DNA from: Pseudoips prasinana
Taxonomy: Eukaryota > Arthropoda > Insecta > Lepidoptera > Nolidae
DNA length: 64,000 nt
Assembly: GCA_951640165.1 (NCBI GenBank)
Contig: OX621253.1
Location: 12,976,001-13,040,000, forward strand
Reading direction: 5' to 3'
The translations under genes and the position numbers were made by a program. The notes under the pieces are model-generated. The model made no database searches, was not told the DNA's origin, and saw nothing but the letters and a program-made list of their open reading frames with translations. Below are positions 30,870 through 41,493 of this stretch, piece after piece (position 1 is the first letter of the stretch; every line of letters starts with the position of its first letter).

Positions 30870-33010
30870 CTAGTATTGAAGTATGATACCGATGAATAAA
30901 GTTACTAAGTGTGCATCTATTTTGATAGCTGTGTTATTTTGAGCCTGGGTAGTCACCGTTGAGCCTGTTGTTAGATGTATACCATGCTGAGTGTTCATAA
31001 CATTAGCCATTGTACTTGTTGGTTCAGTAGTTTTGAGTGCAGGTGTTTCATTGTGTTGAAGAGCTTCTGCCGGTGGTAATGTCTCACTAGCTGTAGTACT
31101 ATCTGCAGGTTTTCCCTCAATTTTAGTGGTGTTAACCATGTGGGTAGGAGCTTCCATTGTTGATTTTATCATCTCTTTTATATTGCCTGGAGTAGTTAGC
31201 AAAATTTGCGGGACTTTTTGATTCATACTAGTGATGTCACTAGTTTTAGTATTATCATTCATTTTAGGAGATACACTACTCATAATAATAATATCAGTTT
31301 TAAGATCGCTGCTTTCAATTTGAGGACTGGGTATATCTATTTGTATTTGTGCGTTTGATAGATTGTCTTGATTATCACCCGTTTGTGTAACGACAGTTGT
31401 TTCAAGTACTTTTGAGTCTCCATTGTCTGCTTGTGTTTCAATAATGGCTGCTGGAGTAACAATATTTTCACCGTCTGGTACACCTGTCTTAACTGTATCT
31501 TCTGGTGCAGTTGCATTATTCATTGTCATCTCGGATGCCTCGACAACACCCTCCAGCGTGGCCATTGTATCTTCTACCTGGTTTTCTTTCACCGCACGGT
31601 CTTCCTCGGAAGTAATTTCATTTGTGGGCACTTCATTGATTTTTGTATCGATGTCCGGATTTGTATCGTTCATTTCTTCAGCTATATTATTGTTCATTTT
31701 CTTCGTGTTAGTAGACATACCAATAAATTGTTTAGATATTACAGCTCTTTTCATTCGTATGTTTTGTGTTTTGGCCACAAGTTTCGGTAGGATGGCAAAT
31801 GCTTCGTTTTCGCGTTCCGTGTTCGGACCGTTGCACAGGTCTCCGCGGCATGGGCACGTCATTCGCCAAGTTTTAGTGGAGTTGCAGTACAAAGGATAAC
31901 ATTCATCTTGATAAAACTTCACGCAGTATCTTGATTCTATGTAAGCTGTGGAAAACAAATTCCGTTAGCAGTGCAAATAAATAGAACATTCTGGAGCTAA
32001 CCTTGGAAATATCTGTTCTGCGTAATATGCCAAAACGTGAAGGCTATTGCATTATATAAATATTATGGCATGTTTTAATAAGAAGTCTAATTTGGTCGTG
32101 TATTTTATGCAAACTACATGGATGAATATAAAAACAAATTGTTTTGTTTTATGTTCATACTATTTATATAATATTTGAATTAAATATATTATAAACCTAA
32201 CCGCCAACAAGCAGTGAATTTGTAAAAAATTGGACAGATTCATGAGAATCAGTCATGAATTTATACAAATTATTTCTTAAAAAAAAAATCAATAAAATTT
32301 ATAACAATTTTTTCTCATGATTAACATTTTGTATAAATCTGCTTTCATAAGTGTTCATATTATTATTCTTAGTCATAGCTATTTAAAAATGCACAATTCT
32401 ACACCAGGTTCCAGTCGCCACCGGAGGAGGCATAAATGGGGGTGGGGACTGGGATGGACCCACTCCGAAAGGTCGTAGACGGTGATGTACTTGCTAACCT
32501 TACACGCTTTCATAACATTGATGAAATAGTTTAAATAGACGTTAGTAAAAATTCGCATAGACTGATGTGCTCACACGATGAGGCAATGATAAGACAGGGA
32601 ATTAAACCCTCATAGTAGATAGTGTCCTGCATGGTTACTGGGCACTGGTTCGGCCAGTGTCACAACTGTAATACCGACAATTGATATTTTATTATAGTCA
32701 AGTTAAATAAGGCATATGGCTCGTGTTGAAGAAGCGTGTCTCCTTAATCGCAGGCCTGGCTGTCCTCCATGAGATCGCAGCCCGCATTCGTAGTACCTAA
32801 CGATATTACTACGGGGCCTTGAATATACAGAGTTAAACTTGGCATACTGACGTGGTGACGTGGCGACGATTGCGCAGTGAGTGAAGCCCTCGTCGCAGAC
32901 AGTGACTTGAATGTTTGGGCCGTTGCATGAGGGCGCACGCTGACTGCGATGCACTTGCTCGGCCAGCGGACCGCACCAGTAACATCGCCGGGGCTCGCCG
33001 TTTGTTACAC
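30870..33010 (-). CDS. Ly6/three-finger domain protein with long Ser/Thr-rich stalk, partial (5' exon missing)
   Basis: Two exons on the minus strand: 33010-32852 (entered by acceptor ctccag) and 31945-30870; they join in phase (...FTHCAIVATSP|PYIESRYC...). The Cys pattern CYWC...C...VCDEGFTHC...YC...ECYPLYC...TCPCRGDLCNG ends in the LCN motif of the Ly6/uPAR family. About 270 residues rich in Thr, Ser, Asn and Glu follow, then a short hydrophobic end (LVTLFIGIILQY), as expected of a GPI-attachment signal. The exon with the signal peptide was not found upstream of 33010. Insect Ly6 proteins act at the cell surface (ion channel modulation, septate junctions); the role of this one is unknown. 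Roughly 11 cysteines are seen, so disulfide pairing is uncertain. It is convergent with CCDC174. Confidence 0.78.
31946..32851. other. Intron of the Ly6 gene
   Basis: 906 bp between the two exons, GT-AG on the minus strand. A minus-strand stretch near 32400-32530 stays open (MKACKVSKYITVYDL...) but has no recognised domain or splice context. Otherwise AT-rich and without features. Confidence 0.5.
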
Positions 33011-33218
33011 CTGGAGATAGAAATAGATATCTATGTTATTTTATCTTGTAATGTTTTTCAAGATCACGTACTAATGGGGGTTCCTCGATACGTATGTATG
33101 CGTGTTTCCATCCACATTCGTCGTATATTCTGCTCTTTTCCGAGATCGGCGAAACATGAAATTGCTGTTTCATAATCAAAATGCAGGCAAGTCTTGCTTA
33201 GCTATTGTATGTAGAGTC

Positions 33219-33255
33219 ACCAACTAGCATGCCAGTAGATATCATGCTAGTTGGT
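33219..33255. repeat. Inverted repeat, 13-bp arms
   Basis: accaactagcatg at 33219-33231 pairs perfectly with 33243-33255 across 11 nt. The surrounding 33011-33550 shows no other feature. Confidence 0.8.
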
Positions 33256-33597
33256 AACTGGAAATGTCAGCATTCTCAGAAACAAGTTTTTCTGAGTTTG
33301 CCAGCGACCAATTTGGAGTAGATGCCTAATTGTGCCGTGTGCGAACACCGGACTCGTGGTTTGGTGGTTTTAATGGACTGAATGCAAGTCGTATTAATAT
33401 GCACCTTGTTAGCAAGGGACATTTTACTGCGTGCATTCAAGAGGCTATAAAGTCCGCTAAGACCAACTGCGGGTGCGCTTACGCACGATACTCAGGTGCT
33501 CGCTGTGGTTTAACTTTCGGTCAAGGGCTCAACCGAATATTTAGGCTCGCTAAACATTTGGATAGGAAAGCAGCACGGTGGTGGCACTTTGTGTGAG

Positions 33598-33777
33598 GTT
33601 CACCATGATAAGATACTTCCTGAAACATTTGCCTAAGCCGTTAGTGAAGGCCTGGAAGTCGCGGTTTGCGTTCAGAATGGTGCCGGAGCTATATAATGCA
33701 GTGTCTTCTGCGAAGACAGCCAAATAGGCCTTCTTAGGGATTTTGCATAACAAGAACAGTAGCGGGGAAAGGACCAA
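33598..33777 (-). pseudogene. Decayed jockey-group reverse transcriptase fragment
   Basis: About 60 residues: LSPLLFLLCKIPKKAYLAVF, then AEDTALYSSG and LGKCFRKYLIMVNLTQSAT. This is the RT segment around the catalytic FADD box, here changed to FAED. No other parts of the element are visible next to it. Confidence 0.65.
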
Positions 33778-34690
33778 ATCTTTTTTGTCACTAAAGAGCT
33801 AGATCGTTGCGGAAATAGCATCATTCATTGTTTAGCAAATGAATATTCGTACTGGAAGATAGTTTAGTAGATACCTACGTAATAAATTGGTATTCAAACT
33901 CCGCACTACATATCTTTAGTCACGTTTGCGACTGCATGAGTTGGCGTAATACACTTCATTATGTATTTATGTCGCGCGATATAAGTCTGAATTGGAAAGG
34001 TCATAAAGCTGGCTAGTGGGACAATTTAAGTTCATTCATGCCTACATGGTTCTCTTTCAATTGAAATTTACGACTTTAGCTGATAAAAATCGTATTTTAC
34101 TATTAAAGTAAAGTAAGACCAACCATCGCAAATCTTGAATATTGTACTTAAGAAAGTGCGAAGTGCAACGGTTTTAGTGTGTTTTATACCAGCTAAACGA
34201 ATTGTCATTGAATTTCTGCCTGACATCCCAAACGCACAAAGCAGCACACGCAAAAAGGACAGATTGTAGTTAATTTTGTTTAGTTGTAACAGTGTAATTG
34301 AACTTCGTAATATTGAGAGATACTCGTAAGAAGGATCACGTTGGAACCTGTCACCTTATCACCTCGTTAATAATAATTTCGGATATTATTTTCACAGTTC
34401 TAAATATGGACTATTCTGTGAGGTGGAGAGATAGAGATGCAATGACATCAAGAACAGTGGTGCAATCTTGTCAAATACAGAATTACCAGCAATGTAGTTA
34501 TAGTAATTTTGACCACTAATCTTAGGTATGTCAAAGTCTTGAAAAAGAGTTTAATATTTGGGCTCCAAAGACACAGACGGAAATAAGTCGCGCAGTCTAA
34601 CTTGTGTTGAACGGTAGTTTGCGCCAAAATAGTACGTTTATAATGACTTGTGCGTTTTATAAAATCCTATAAACAATTCTATTTAAAACA
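33778..34690. other. Intergenic, no feature
   Basis: Scattered short open frames on both strands without motifs; no tRNA boxes or long repeat seen. The missing first exon of the Ly6 gene could lie here or farther right, but I could not identify it. Confidence 0.4.
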
Positions 34691-34693
34691 TGT

Positions 34694-34903
34694 AGGCAAT
34701 TAGCACACTGCCCCGCATGATGCAGCGTAGTGGGTGTGCAGTCCAACACGCAGAACATGCATCTGCATGAACGCACGTGGATGCATGTTCTGTGAGTTGG
34801 ACTGTGCGTGTTTTCTATACAAACGGAGATACTTATATAAGCAACGTTAGAACACGCACTCACGAAATATGCTGCATCATGCGGGGCAGTGTGCCAATCG
34901 CCT
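34694..34903. mobile_element. 210-bp fold-back element with nested inverted repeats
   Basis: 33-bp terminal inverted repeats (34694-34726 and 34871-34903; core gcacactgccccgcatgatg) differ at 2 positions. Inside, 34739-34762 and 34781-34804 form a second inverted pair (cagtccaac.c.cagaacat), and tgcgtgtt/aacacgca a third. The whole could fold into a multi-branched cruciform. No coding capacity; MITE-like. Confidence 0.8.
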
Positions 34904-34977
34904 TAGAGCCTTAATTTGTACTACTTATAGGGTAAAATAAAAATATCTGGTATGTCGATATTTATTCGCCTTAAACC

Positions 34978-35055
34978 AAGCATTTTTAGGGCTTTGATAT
35001 ACTTTTGATTATAGTTTTACATAATCAAAAGTATACCAAAGCCCTAAAAATACTT
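34978..35055. repeat. Hairpin, 35-bp arms (2 mismatches), 8-nt loop
   Basis: 34978-35012 (contains tttttagggctttgatatac) pairs with 35021-35055. The mismatches are at 34981/35052 and in the gata/gtata stretch. Confidence 0.9.
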
Positions 35056-36236
35056 ACATAGATAGGTATCAGTTCCGAAAGTTTTATTATTGCTGAGATA
35101 AACGTAATTAAATTAAATTTTTATAACGTGTTTACACTATGTTATTTAACTTAGGAACTTTTACTAAACACATTTTTTACTTCGTGTGAAGCGTGGAAGT
35201 GGTGGGTTAGAATTTTTAAATGCATATATCGAGTCAAATGGGTTTCGTATGAAAGGGCTTCATTTGCGCATTCCAACACAATTTATAAAAAAAAAAATCA
35301 CACGGTGAAAAATGATAACAATCGAAAAATTACGTTGCTACAATTAACCAACTTAAGTTGAGTGTATATTATTTTTGTTAGGTACTGTAATATTGCGCAA
35401 AGTAAATTAAAAAAAAGTACACCACGGAGGTTCCAAGTCTGACCTGTTAACAAATAAAACAAATTTTGTATGATAAATTCGGAACTTCGGATTCGGCACC
35501 ATGGAGGCAGAGGTAAATAATGATGTTTTGAATTCACAAACTTACTGCACACGATGTTCTAAATTCAAATTTACTATGCTCTAGCGGAAAACAACTCAAC
35601 GATCAGATATCGGAGAGCAAAACTACTATTTCCAAGAAGAAAATTTATTAATGATTTATACTCACCTGTGTACCTGACTTTTCTTTTGTAACATTTACTT
35701 TACATTAATGTTTCTGTGTTCAATAAAGAAGAAAAAGAGAACTCTTCTTAAAACCACCGATTTGGAACAGAACTAACCTTAAAAGAAACACAGTGGAATT
35801 GAAAACCTCCCTTTTGAGTCAGTCAAAAATACCGTTTTCTCTATAGAACTGCCACGAACCACTAAAAATGTTATCTACGTAATAATTTACTCTTTATTCT
35901 GTGTGTTGATAATTGACGAAATGTGAAAAACAGGGGCGGGCGGCACGATTTATTTCCTCCCAAGTGACATTTAAGCATAGCACTCCCATATTTTGCTTGT
36001 GGCTTATTGTAGGTACTAAGTACCAAATTACTAGGGGGCGAGGTACTAGTGTAATGTCCGTATTACACGATTCCTCATGCCTACTATTTATACTCGTACA
36101 TAAATACAATCTCATGCATTCCAAATTACATTTTGTCATTACATTGCCGCACCCGATGGGGTTAATATTTGATATAATCATTAAGTTCCATAAGTAAACA
36201 TCTGGGTTATGAAGTTCATTATAAGTCTGTATTTAC
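35056..36236. other. Intergenic, no feature
   Basis: AT-rich with opposing short open frames (about 35894-36197) that overlap each other and show no domain. Nothing further seen. Confidence 0.4.
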
Positions 36237-36440
36237 CGACGGCCGTTGGGGCAGAAAGTAGCGACCTTGAACCGGAAGACGCAGCTTGGGCAGGTCCCCT
36301 ACAAGATGGACCGATGATCTTGTGCGGGTCGCTGGAAACCGCTGGATGCGGATAGCGCAAGACTGGCAATTGGGGATGTCTTTGGGGGAGGCACAACTGC
36401 ACAAAGTTGTGAACGTACCTATTTCGGCTGATATGATGAT
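36237..36440 (+). mobile_element. 5'-truncated RTE LINE, 3' end
   Basis: Plus-orientation match to the end of the RTE ORF at 48456-51404: cggccgttggggcagaa, agatggaccgatgatcttgt, gcgggtcgctggaaaccgct, and the terminal cggctgatatgatgat. The coding frame is degraded. Confidence 0.75.
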
Positions 36441-36489
36441 CTACATATATTTACCTGAAATTCCAGTAATTCTTCTGCAGGTATGGCGA

Positions 36490-36840
36490 AGTTATGTTTT
36501 TGTTCGAGGGGTTGGTAGATACTTGCCTTTCACGCCGCAGGTCGTGGGTTCGATTCCCACCCAGTGAATGGCGTTCAAATAAATAAAGGTTAAAAATGAC
36601 TTAATCAATCGTTAAATCGGCTTCAACGTTGACAATCGATTCCGGACCATTAATGACGTCACATGGGGTCATGGAAGCCGATTTAACGATTGATTATGTC
36701 ATTTTTAATCTTTTTTTATTTGAACGCCATTCACGAAAACGATGTTCGGTGACTTGGCCGGTAGAGCCCCAGGACAGATATTTGTGTGCACGAACATGTC
36801 CGTTTGTCCTGAGATGATTTGCCATTCTTGAGTTTACATT
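36490..36840 (+). mobile_element. tRNA-derived SINE family C, copy 4 (interrupted by MITE M1)
   Basis: cttgcctttcacgccgcagg, a canonical B-box ggttcgattcc, then cccacccag; MITE M1; then aggacagatatttgtgtgca, cgaacatgtccgtttgtcct. The break is at the same place as in the copy at 9186. Confidence 0.75.
36565..36769. mobile_element. Palindromic MITE M1, copy 2
   Basis: Arms tgaatggcgttcaaataaat and atttgaacgccattca, with atcggcttcaacgttgacaa at the centre. The left arm is cut at tgaatgg; the right arm runs to ggtagagccc. Confidence 0.78.
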
Positions 36841-37142
36841 TACGTTTAATATTGCGAATAATTAACATATTAAGTAGTTTTGTTTGAAATAATAGCGGAG
36901 GTGTAACATAAACTTATAATACTGAATAAATTAAAAAAAACCAGTTTGGGAAGTGCCTACAATCATAATTTTTTTTATTCTTGTATGGGGTGTAATTTCT
37001 TTGTATATTTTGTATGTTGATATGCTACATGTTATCCAGTTTCAAAGGCAAATTAAGTTTTTTTAATTAACATATTACATATATAAAATTAAATTAAGTT
37101 TCAGACATCTTTACAATTAATTGTATAAAGTTAAGTGCGGAT

Positions 37143-37349
37143 GGAAATATTTTCTACTAATATTATAAATGCGAAAGTTTGTGAGTAGGTATATGGATAA
37201 ATAGATGTCTGGATGTTAGTTACTCTTTCACGCAAAACTACCAAACGGATTGTGATGAAACATTGTAGTAATATAGCTTATATATCCAAATAACATAGGC
37301 TATGATTTATAAAGTTTACCAGGGGTAAAACCGTGGGGCACAGCAAGTA
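37143..37349 (-). repeat. Lepidoptera-type repeat with 'gtggggcacag' end
   Basis: ctactaatattataaatgcg at the left and aaccgtggggcacagcaagt at the right; the right end is the complement of the 'ctagctgtgccccgtgg' head seen at 264. The body (tttcacgcaaaactaccaaa) differs from the other copies. 36841-37142 and 37350-37784 show nothing else. Confidence 0.65.
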
Positions 37350-37871
37350 CCTACATAATAAACTAATGTTATCAGACCTTGCTATCACAGAAAAGTTTAT
37401 GTGCCAAAGAGATATTAAAATAAAAATTTATAAGTATAAGCAACTCATTCAAAGCTGCAAACTTGGAAATTCATGTCGCGAAATCGCATTTATTTCTATT
37501 ACACGGTTACTTTGCTTTGTTTTGATAAACAAGTTGAATTTGTTGAGTGGAGTTTGGTTTTGTAAATTAACTTCTAATGGTCCTTTCCTTTCAATTTTAT
37601 AAAGTGGGTCCTGGGTATGATTTTGATGGTAAAAATCTTCTGCCCGAGGAATAATGACCTATTTAGCTTTATGTAAATGTTTGTTGTATACTAATTTATT
37701 TAAATATCACCCATTATGGCGTATATATTCAGTAGAAGATTAGCTTTGCATAATATTAGCATAGACCTAAGTATTTTCTTATAAATAAAATAAAAAAGGT
37801 TTTTATTCACGTAGACTTTAAAAAAGCGCTTGTCAATAGTCAGAACATGTTTGTAGTAATATAGTTGTATA

Positions 37872-38786
37872 GTGCTACAAACTTATCTGGCCCGGTGGCC
37901 AAAAGTAGAACTAACGACGCTAGTTTGAAATGTCAATCGGCCTGTTATTCCATGACATTCCTGCCATTGATTGTTTGTTGCGCATATTTATATTTCTTTT
38001 TGTGGTTTTCAATTGTGAAAAACGCCGAAAGCTTTAAAAAGTGATGCGAGGAACGTTATATTACAAGTATTGAATTATATTAAGGAAGAAAAACGTCTGC
38101 AGGCACCAATTATACCCTTCAATAAGTTCGATGAACGCGTAGCTGCTGCTACAGGTTAGTGTTGTCAGCTTCTGAAAAAATACAAAACTCCCCCTCGCAC
38201 TTTAAATTAAAATACATATTTTAAAATATTCATTATTTATTTAATTTTTGCTGTTTCCTTTGTAGGTGTCCGGGAGTGATGTGTAAGAAAACTTGTGAAA
38301 GAAAAAGAGCATGGTAGATAGAATTCTGGAATCCTATCATTCATTGCAGAAGCTTTTGATAAAATAACAGTCAATGAATGGCAAAAGCATTGCAACCATG
38401 TAAAAAAATATTGAAAATGTGTATCGAAAAAGGGATGGATACTTAGACGAGCCTTTCATCATTCATTTAGGTAGAGATTGTGAAAGCAGTGATTACGATA
38501 ATGATGATGATGAAATGACTTCTGAATTAAACCATTCCGGTGACATAATAATACCTGGAGTATCTCCGTTAGAGAACACTTAGCATACATTTTATGTAAA
38601 TTATCATAATTATTGTATAAAAATATAAAGATTAGTAATGACAGTATTTGTTTGCTTTTTAGTTAAATAACATTTACGTTACAATGTGCATATTATTTTT
38701 ACCCACTTTATTGCAAAAAATAGTTACTAGCAACACTAAATGCGATAACAGCGACGCTGCCACCGGGTCAGATAAGTTTGCGGAAC
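37872..38786 (+). mobile_element. Internally deleted TIR DNA transposon
   Basis: Inverted ends share the core acaaacttatctg then cccggtgg, with a few mismatches at the tips. It is flanked by tgtata on both sides (37866-37871, 38787-38792). Copy C of repeat R (46760-46790) reads ttgtatacatta without the insert, which fixes the boundaries. The element holds parts of a transposase-like gene. Superfamily not assigned. Confidence 0.78.
38041..38583 (+). pseudogene. Transposase-like gene remnant, core deleted
   Basis: First piece (to 38154) encodes NVILQVLNYIKEEKRLQAPI...FDERVAAATG, an N-terminal DNA-binding type region. A gttagt donor and tttgtag acceptor (38155-38265) bound a likely intron. The second piece reads GVRE then a stop, KLVKE, a second stop, AEAFDKITVNEWQKHCNHVK, and an acidic tail ending GDIIIPGVSPLENT (stop 38581). 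No catalytic DDE/D motif is present. Premature stops and lengths show a non-autonomous derivative. Confidence 0.6.
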
Positions 38787-39087
38787 TGTATACATTATTA
38801 TTTCTAGTAACATAGATAATTAGGTACACATTGTATGAAATCATTTATAAAATTTATTTTATTAAAGCAATGATATTTAGCTAGCTCGTATCAAGTTATT
38901 GTCAAGAGATTATGTTTAATTATCTAGTTTAAGTCTAATATTTTTACTACATATTGTCAATGGTTCTATCTATATTAAGGTATTATTATTATGACGGACC
39001 TTGTGTTAATAACGACGGTCGCGCTTTAATGCTACCACCGGATCCAATGCGCCCCAACTGAGAAGACCCAGCGAAACAAACTCAGTG

Positions 39088-39846
39088 ACTCAGCAAAGTA
39101 TATTTCACGCCCTTATTCACACCCAGAGGGAGGCGGATGAAGTGCAGGGCTACTCAATCTACACGGATGGCAGCAAGCTTCAAGGTAAAGTTGGTGGTGC
39201 GGCATCCTTGTGGAGGAATAGGGCAGAAACTCGGCAAACTGGATTTCTTATGGCACCCTACTGTACAGTTTTCCAGGCGGAATTGGAGGCTATTGTCAAA
39301 GCTTTACACATGGTGCGGTCACAAAAAATTCCCTCAGCCAATATCCTAAGCGACTCCAGATCGGCTCTGGAAGCTATTGCCGTCCCCGACAGTACTCACC
39401 CAATAGTGGCGGAGATACAAGATCTGATCCGGACTCTAGATGCCAAGGAGGTCACTATCAAACTATTTTGGGTTAAGGCGCACGTGGGTATTGGTGGAAA
39501 TGAAAGGGCGGACGACTTGGCAAAGAAAGCCGCCCTTACGAAAAAGACCGCACCAGTTTATGATGCGGTACCTATATCCCATTTAAAATACGTTATCCGC
39601 CGGAATAGTGTCAGGGAGTGGCAAAACCGATATGCAGGGGCGGAGAGCGGTGCGTTGACGAGACTTTTCTTGCCTGATATACAAGAGGCATACCAAATTG
39701 TCAACAACACTACAATTGACAATGTCACTACTCAGCTGCTGACGGGGCATGGGGGGTTTGGACAATATTTGGCACGTTTCAAACTAAGGTCAAACCCCGG
39801 CTGCGCATGTGATCCTGATATACCGGAGACGAATTATGCGAGATAG
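39088..39846 (+). pseudogene. LINE RNase H domain, truncated at both ends
   Basis: Reads SIYTDGSKLQGKVGGAASLW, VFQAELEAIVKALHMV, ILSDSRSALEAI and WVKAHVGIGGNERADDLAKK: the D, E, D, H/D residues of RNase H1-type domains are all there. A C-terminal stretch RSNPGCACDPDIPET follows, as in R1/I-group LINE proteins, before a frame break at 39846; coding-like sequence continues (RRVARTAAKANG). The 5' end is lost by truncation at insertion, so it cannot be functional alone. Confidence 0.88.
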
Positions 39847-40101
39847 CACACAACGGAACATTTTCATTACGTTTGCACGTAGGGTGGCCAGGACCGCAGC
39901 AAAGGCCAATGGCAGTACGGCAGTGTAGTGGTAGAGTGCCTGGGGGTCATACTGTTACCGGCATATATATGATATTATTATATTTGATTAATTAAAATTG
40001 GAAATATAAATTAGGAACCGAATATAATAGTTCCAATGGTGCTGCAATTGATAGCAGCAGGCAGTAGTAAGAATGGCTGAATAGCCAAAAAAAATAATAA
40101 T
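39088..40101 (+). mobile_element. 5'-truncated non-LTR retrotransposon (RNase H end)
   Basis: Flanked by an 8-bp target duplication, actcagtg (39080-39087 and 40102-40109), and ending in an A-rich tail (ccaaaaaaaataataat). Copy A of repeat R supplies the empty site. It carries the C-terminal RNase H end of ORF2. Confidence 0.88.
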
Positions 40102-40479
40102 ACTCAGTGGGTTCATCTACTACCGGTTTCAACACGACCCAGTTGAGACGGTCCGGCGAAACATACTCAAGCGGGCATGAACACGGGATTTGGTCCAATT
40201 AGTGTAATTATTTAGTAGGCAAACACGATATATGCTCGATCGGTTGTCTGAATGCTTATTATTTTAGATTATATTTAAGTATACAAAAGGAAAACTTCGA
40301 AACAATAACATTATTCATTTTGAGACAGAGTCAATAATTTTAAATTAAGTATATGATAGCAATCATTTACAGATAGTTCACGTAAATCAGCAGATCAGTC
40401 TTATCTATATGGCTACAAGATCTCCAGTGAGCAATGTGCAGGTAGGTAGTGAGAGCCAGACGTCTTTGTCATCGATGTA

Positions 40480-40870
40480 CTATTTAGTGGTGTAATATCC
40501 CCTAGCCATAAGTACACGTTTAATATGTGTTTTAAAACTTGTGTCAGGCAGATCAGTAATTTGAGTAGGAAGTTTGTTATAAAACCTAATACAATTTCCT
40601 AAAAATGATTTATTAGTTTTGCTTACTCTAAAGCCTGGCATGGCTAGTTTTTTTTTATTCCTAGTATTTATATTATGCAGTTCACTTTCCTTTTTATATT
40701 TATGAATATTTTTTCTAACAGACATTATATTCTGATATATATATTCCGATGGCACAGTAAGTAAATTTATTTCTTTAAACAAATTTCGCAAAGAATCGCG
40801 ACTGCCTAAACCATAAATGGCTGACTGCTCTTTTCTGCAATACAAAAATAGTACCTTTGTCAGCCGCCGA
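40480..40870 (-). pseudogene. LINE reverse transcriptase C-terminal fragment
   Basis: Minus strand: GSRDSLRNLFKEINLLTVPS, YIYQNIMSVRKNIHKYKKES, HNINTRNKKKLAMP and IRFYNKLPTQITDLPDTSFK, the conserved tail of jockey/CR1-group RT proteins. A one-base shift near 40830 separates it from an upstream LQKRAVS-type start. Nothing else of that element is adjacent. 40871-41493 shows no feature. Confidence 0.75.
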
Positions 40871-41493
40871 ACCGCACAGAAGAATGCCGTACGACATAAT
40901 GCTATGAAAGTACGCGCGGTTTGTTTTTATAATATAAATGAGTAAACCACTTTCACTGAGTTACTTTACATTAACTATAGTATTGTCACGTTCGGGCTTC
41001 GAACCCTTGTACCACTAAGGGTTTTTGGTGACCCCTGACCCACCGCTCGCCACAATATCCTATTATAAAAATATATTTTTTTACAAGTAGCTTACTTACA
41101 GTGATAGTGTCACTAGGCTATGCCTGTATCGAGGCTATCGATGTGATTCGGTTACAAGCTAGGACTTTGACTACAGTTAGATATTAAATTTATTTATTTA
41201 TAAATGATACACCATCCACAGTACACGATGCAATTTAAAATACTTTTCATGTTTAAATTAAAATTAAATGGACACGACATTAAATTTGATTTATAACAAT
41301 AATAATATCTTGGGACATTATACTCCCAAGAGATGAAACTACCAAAAGTCCTTTATTATAAAATACAAAATTAATATGTAGTATTAAATCCAACAAATAA
41401 TCTCACAAATTTTACTTTTAAATAATCCAAATACTGCAGTTGATACTCTTGTAAAACTCTTGTCACACCCTATAAAAATACACGCATACAACG

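Larger units (their letters stand above)
37785..40190 (-). repeat. Repeat R, copy B, carrying two nested insertions
   Basis: Inverted relative to copy A (1572-2085). Remaining pieces are 37785-37871, 38787-39087 and 40102-40190. They are separated by a 915-bp TIR transposon and a 1,014-bp LINE fragment. Removing both restores collinearity with copy A. Confidence 0.82.

Noticed and set aside
32703..32954. Separate small minus-strand gene with ATG at 32954
   Set aside because: The frame is part of the Ly6 exon 33010-32852 read past its donor; the cysteine pattern only makes sense when spliced to 31945.
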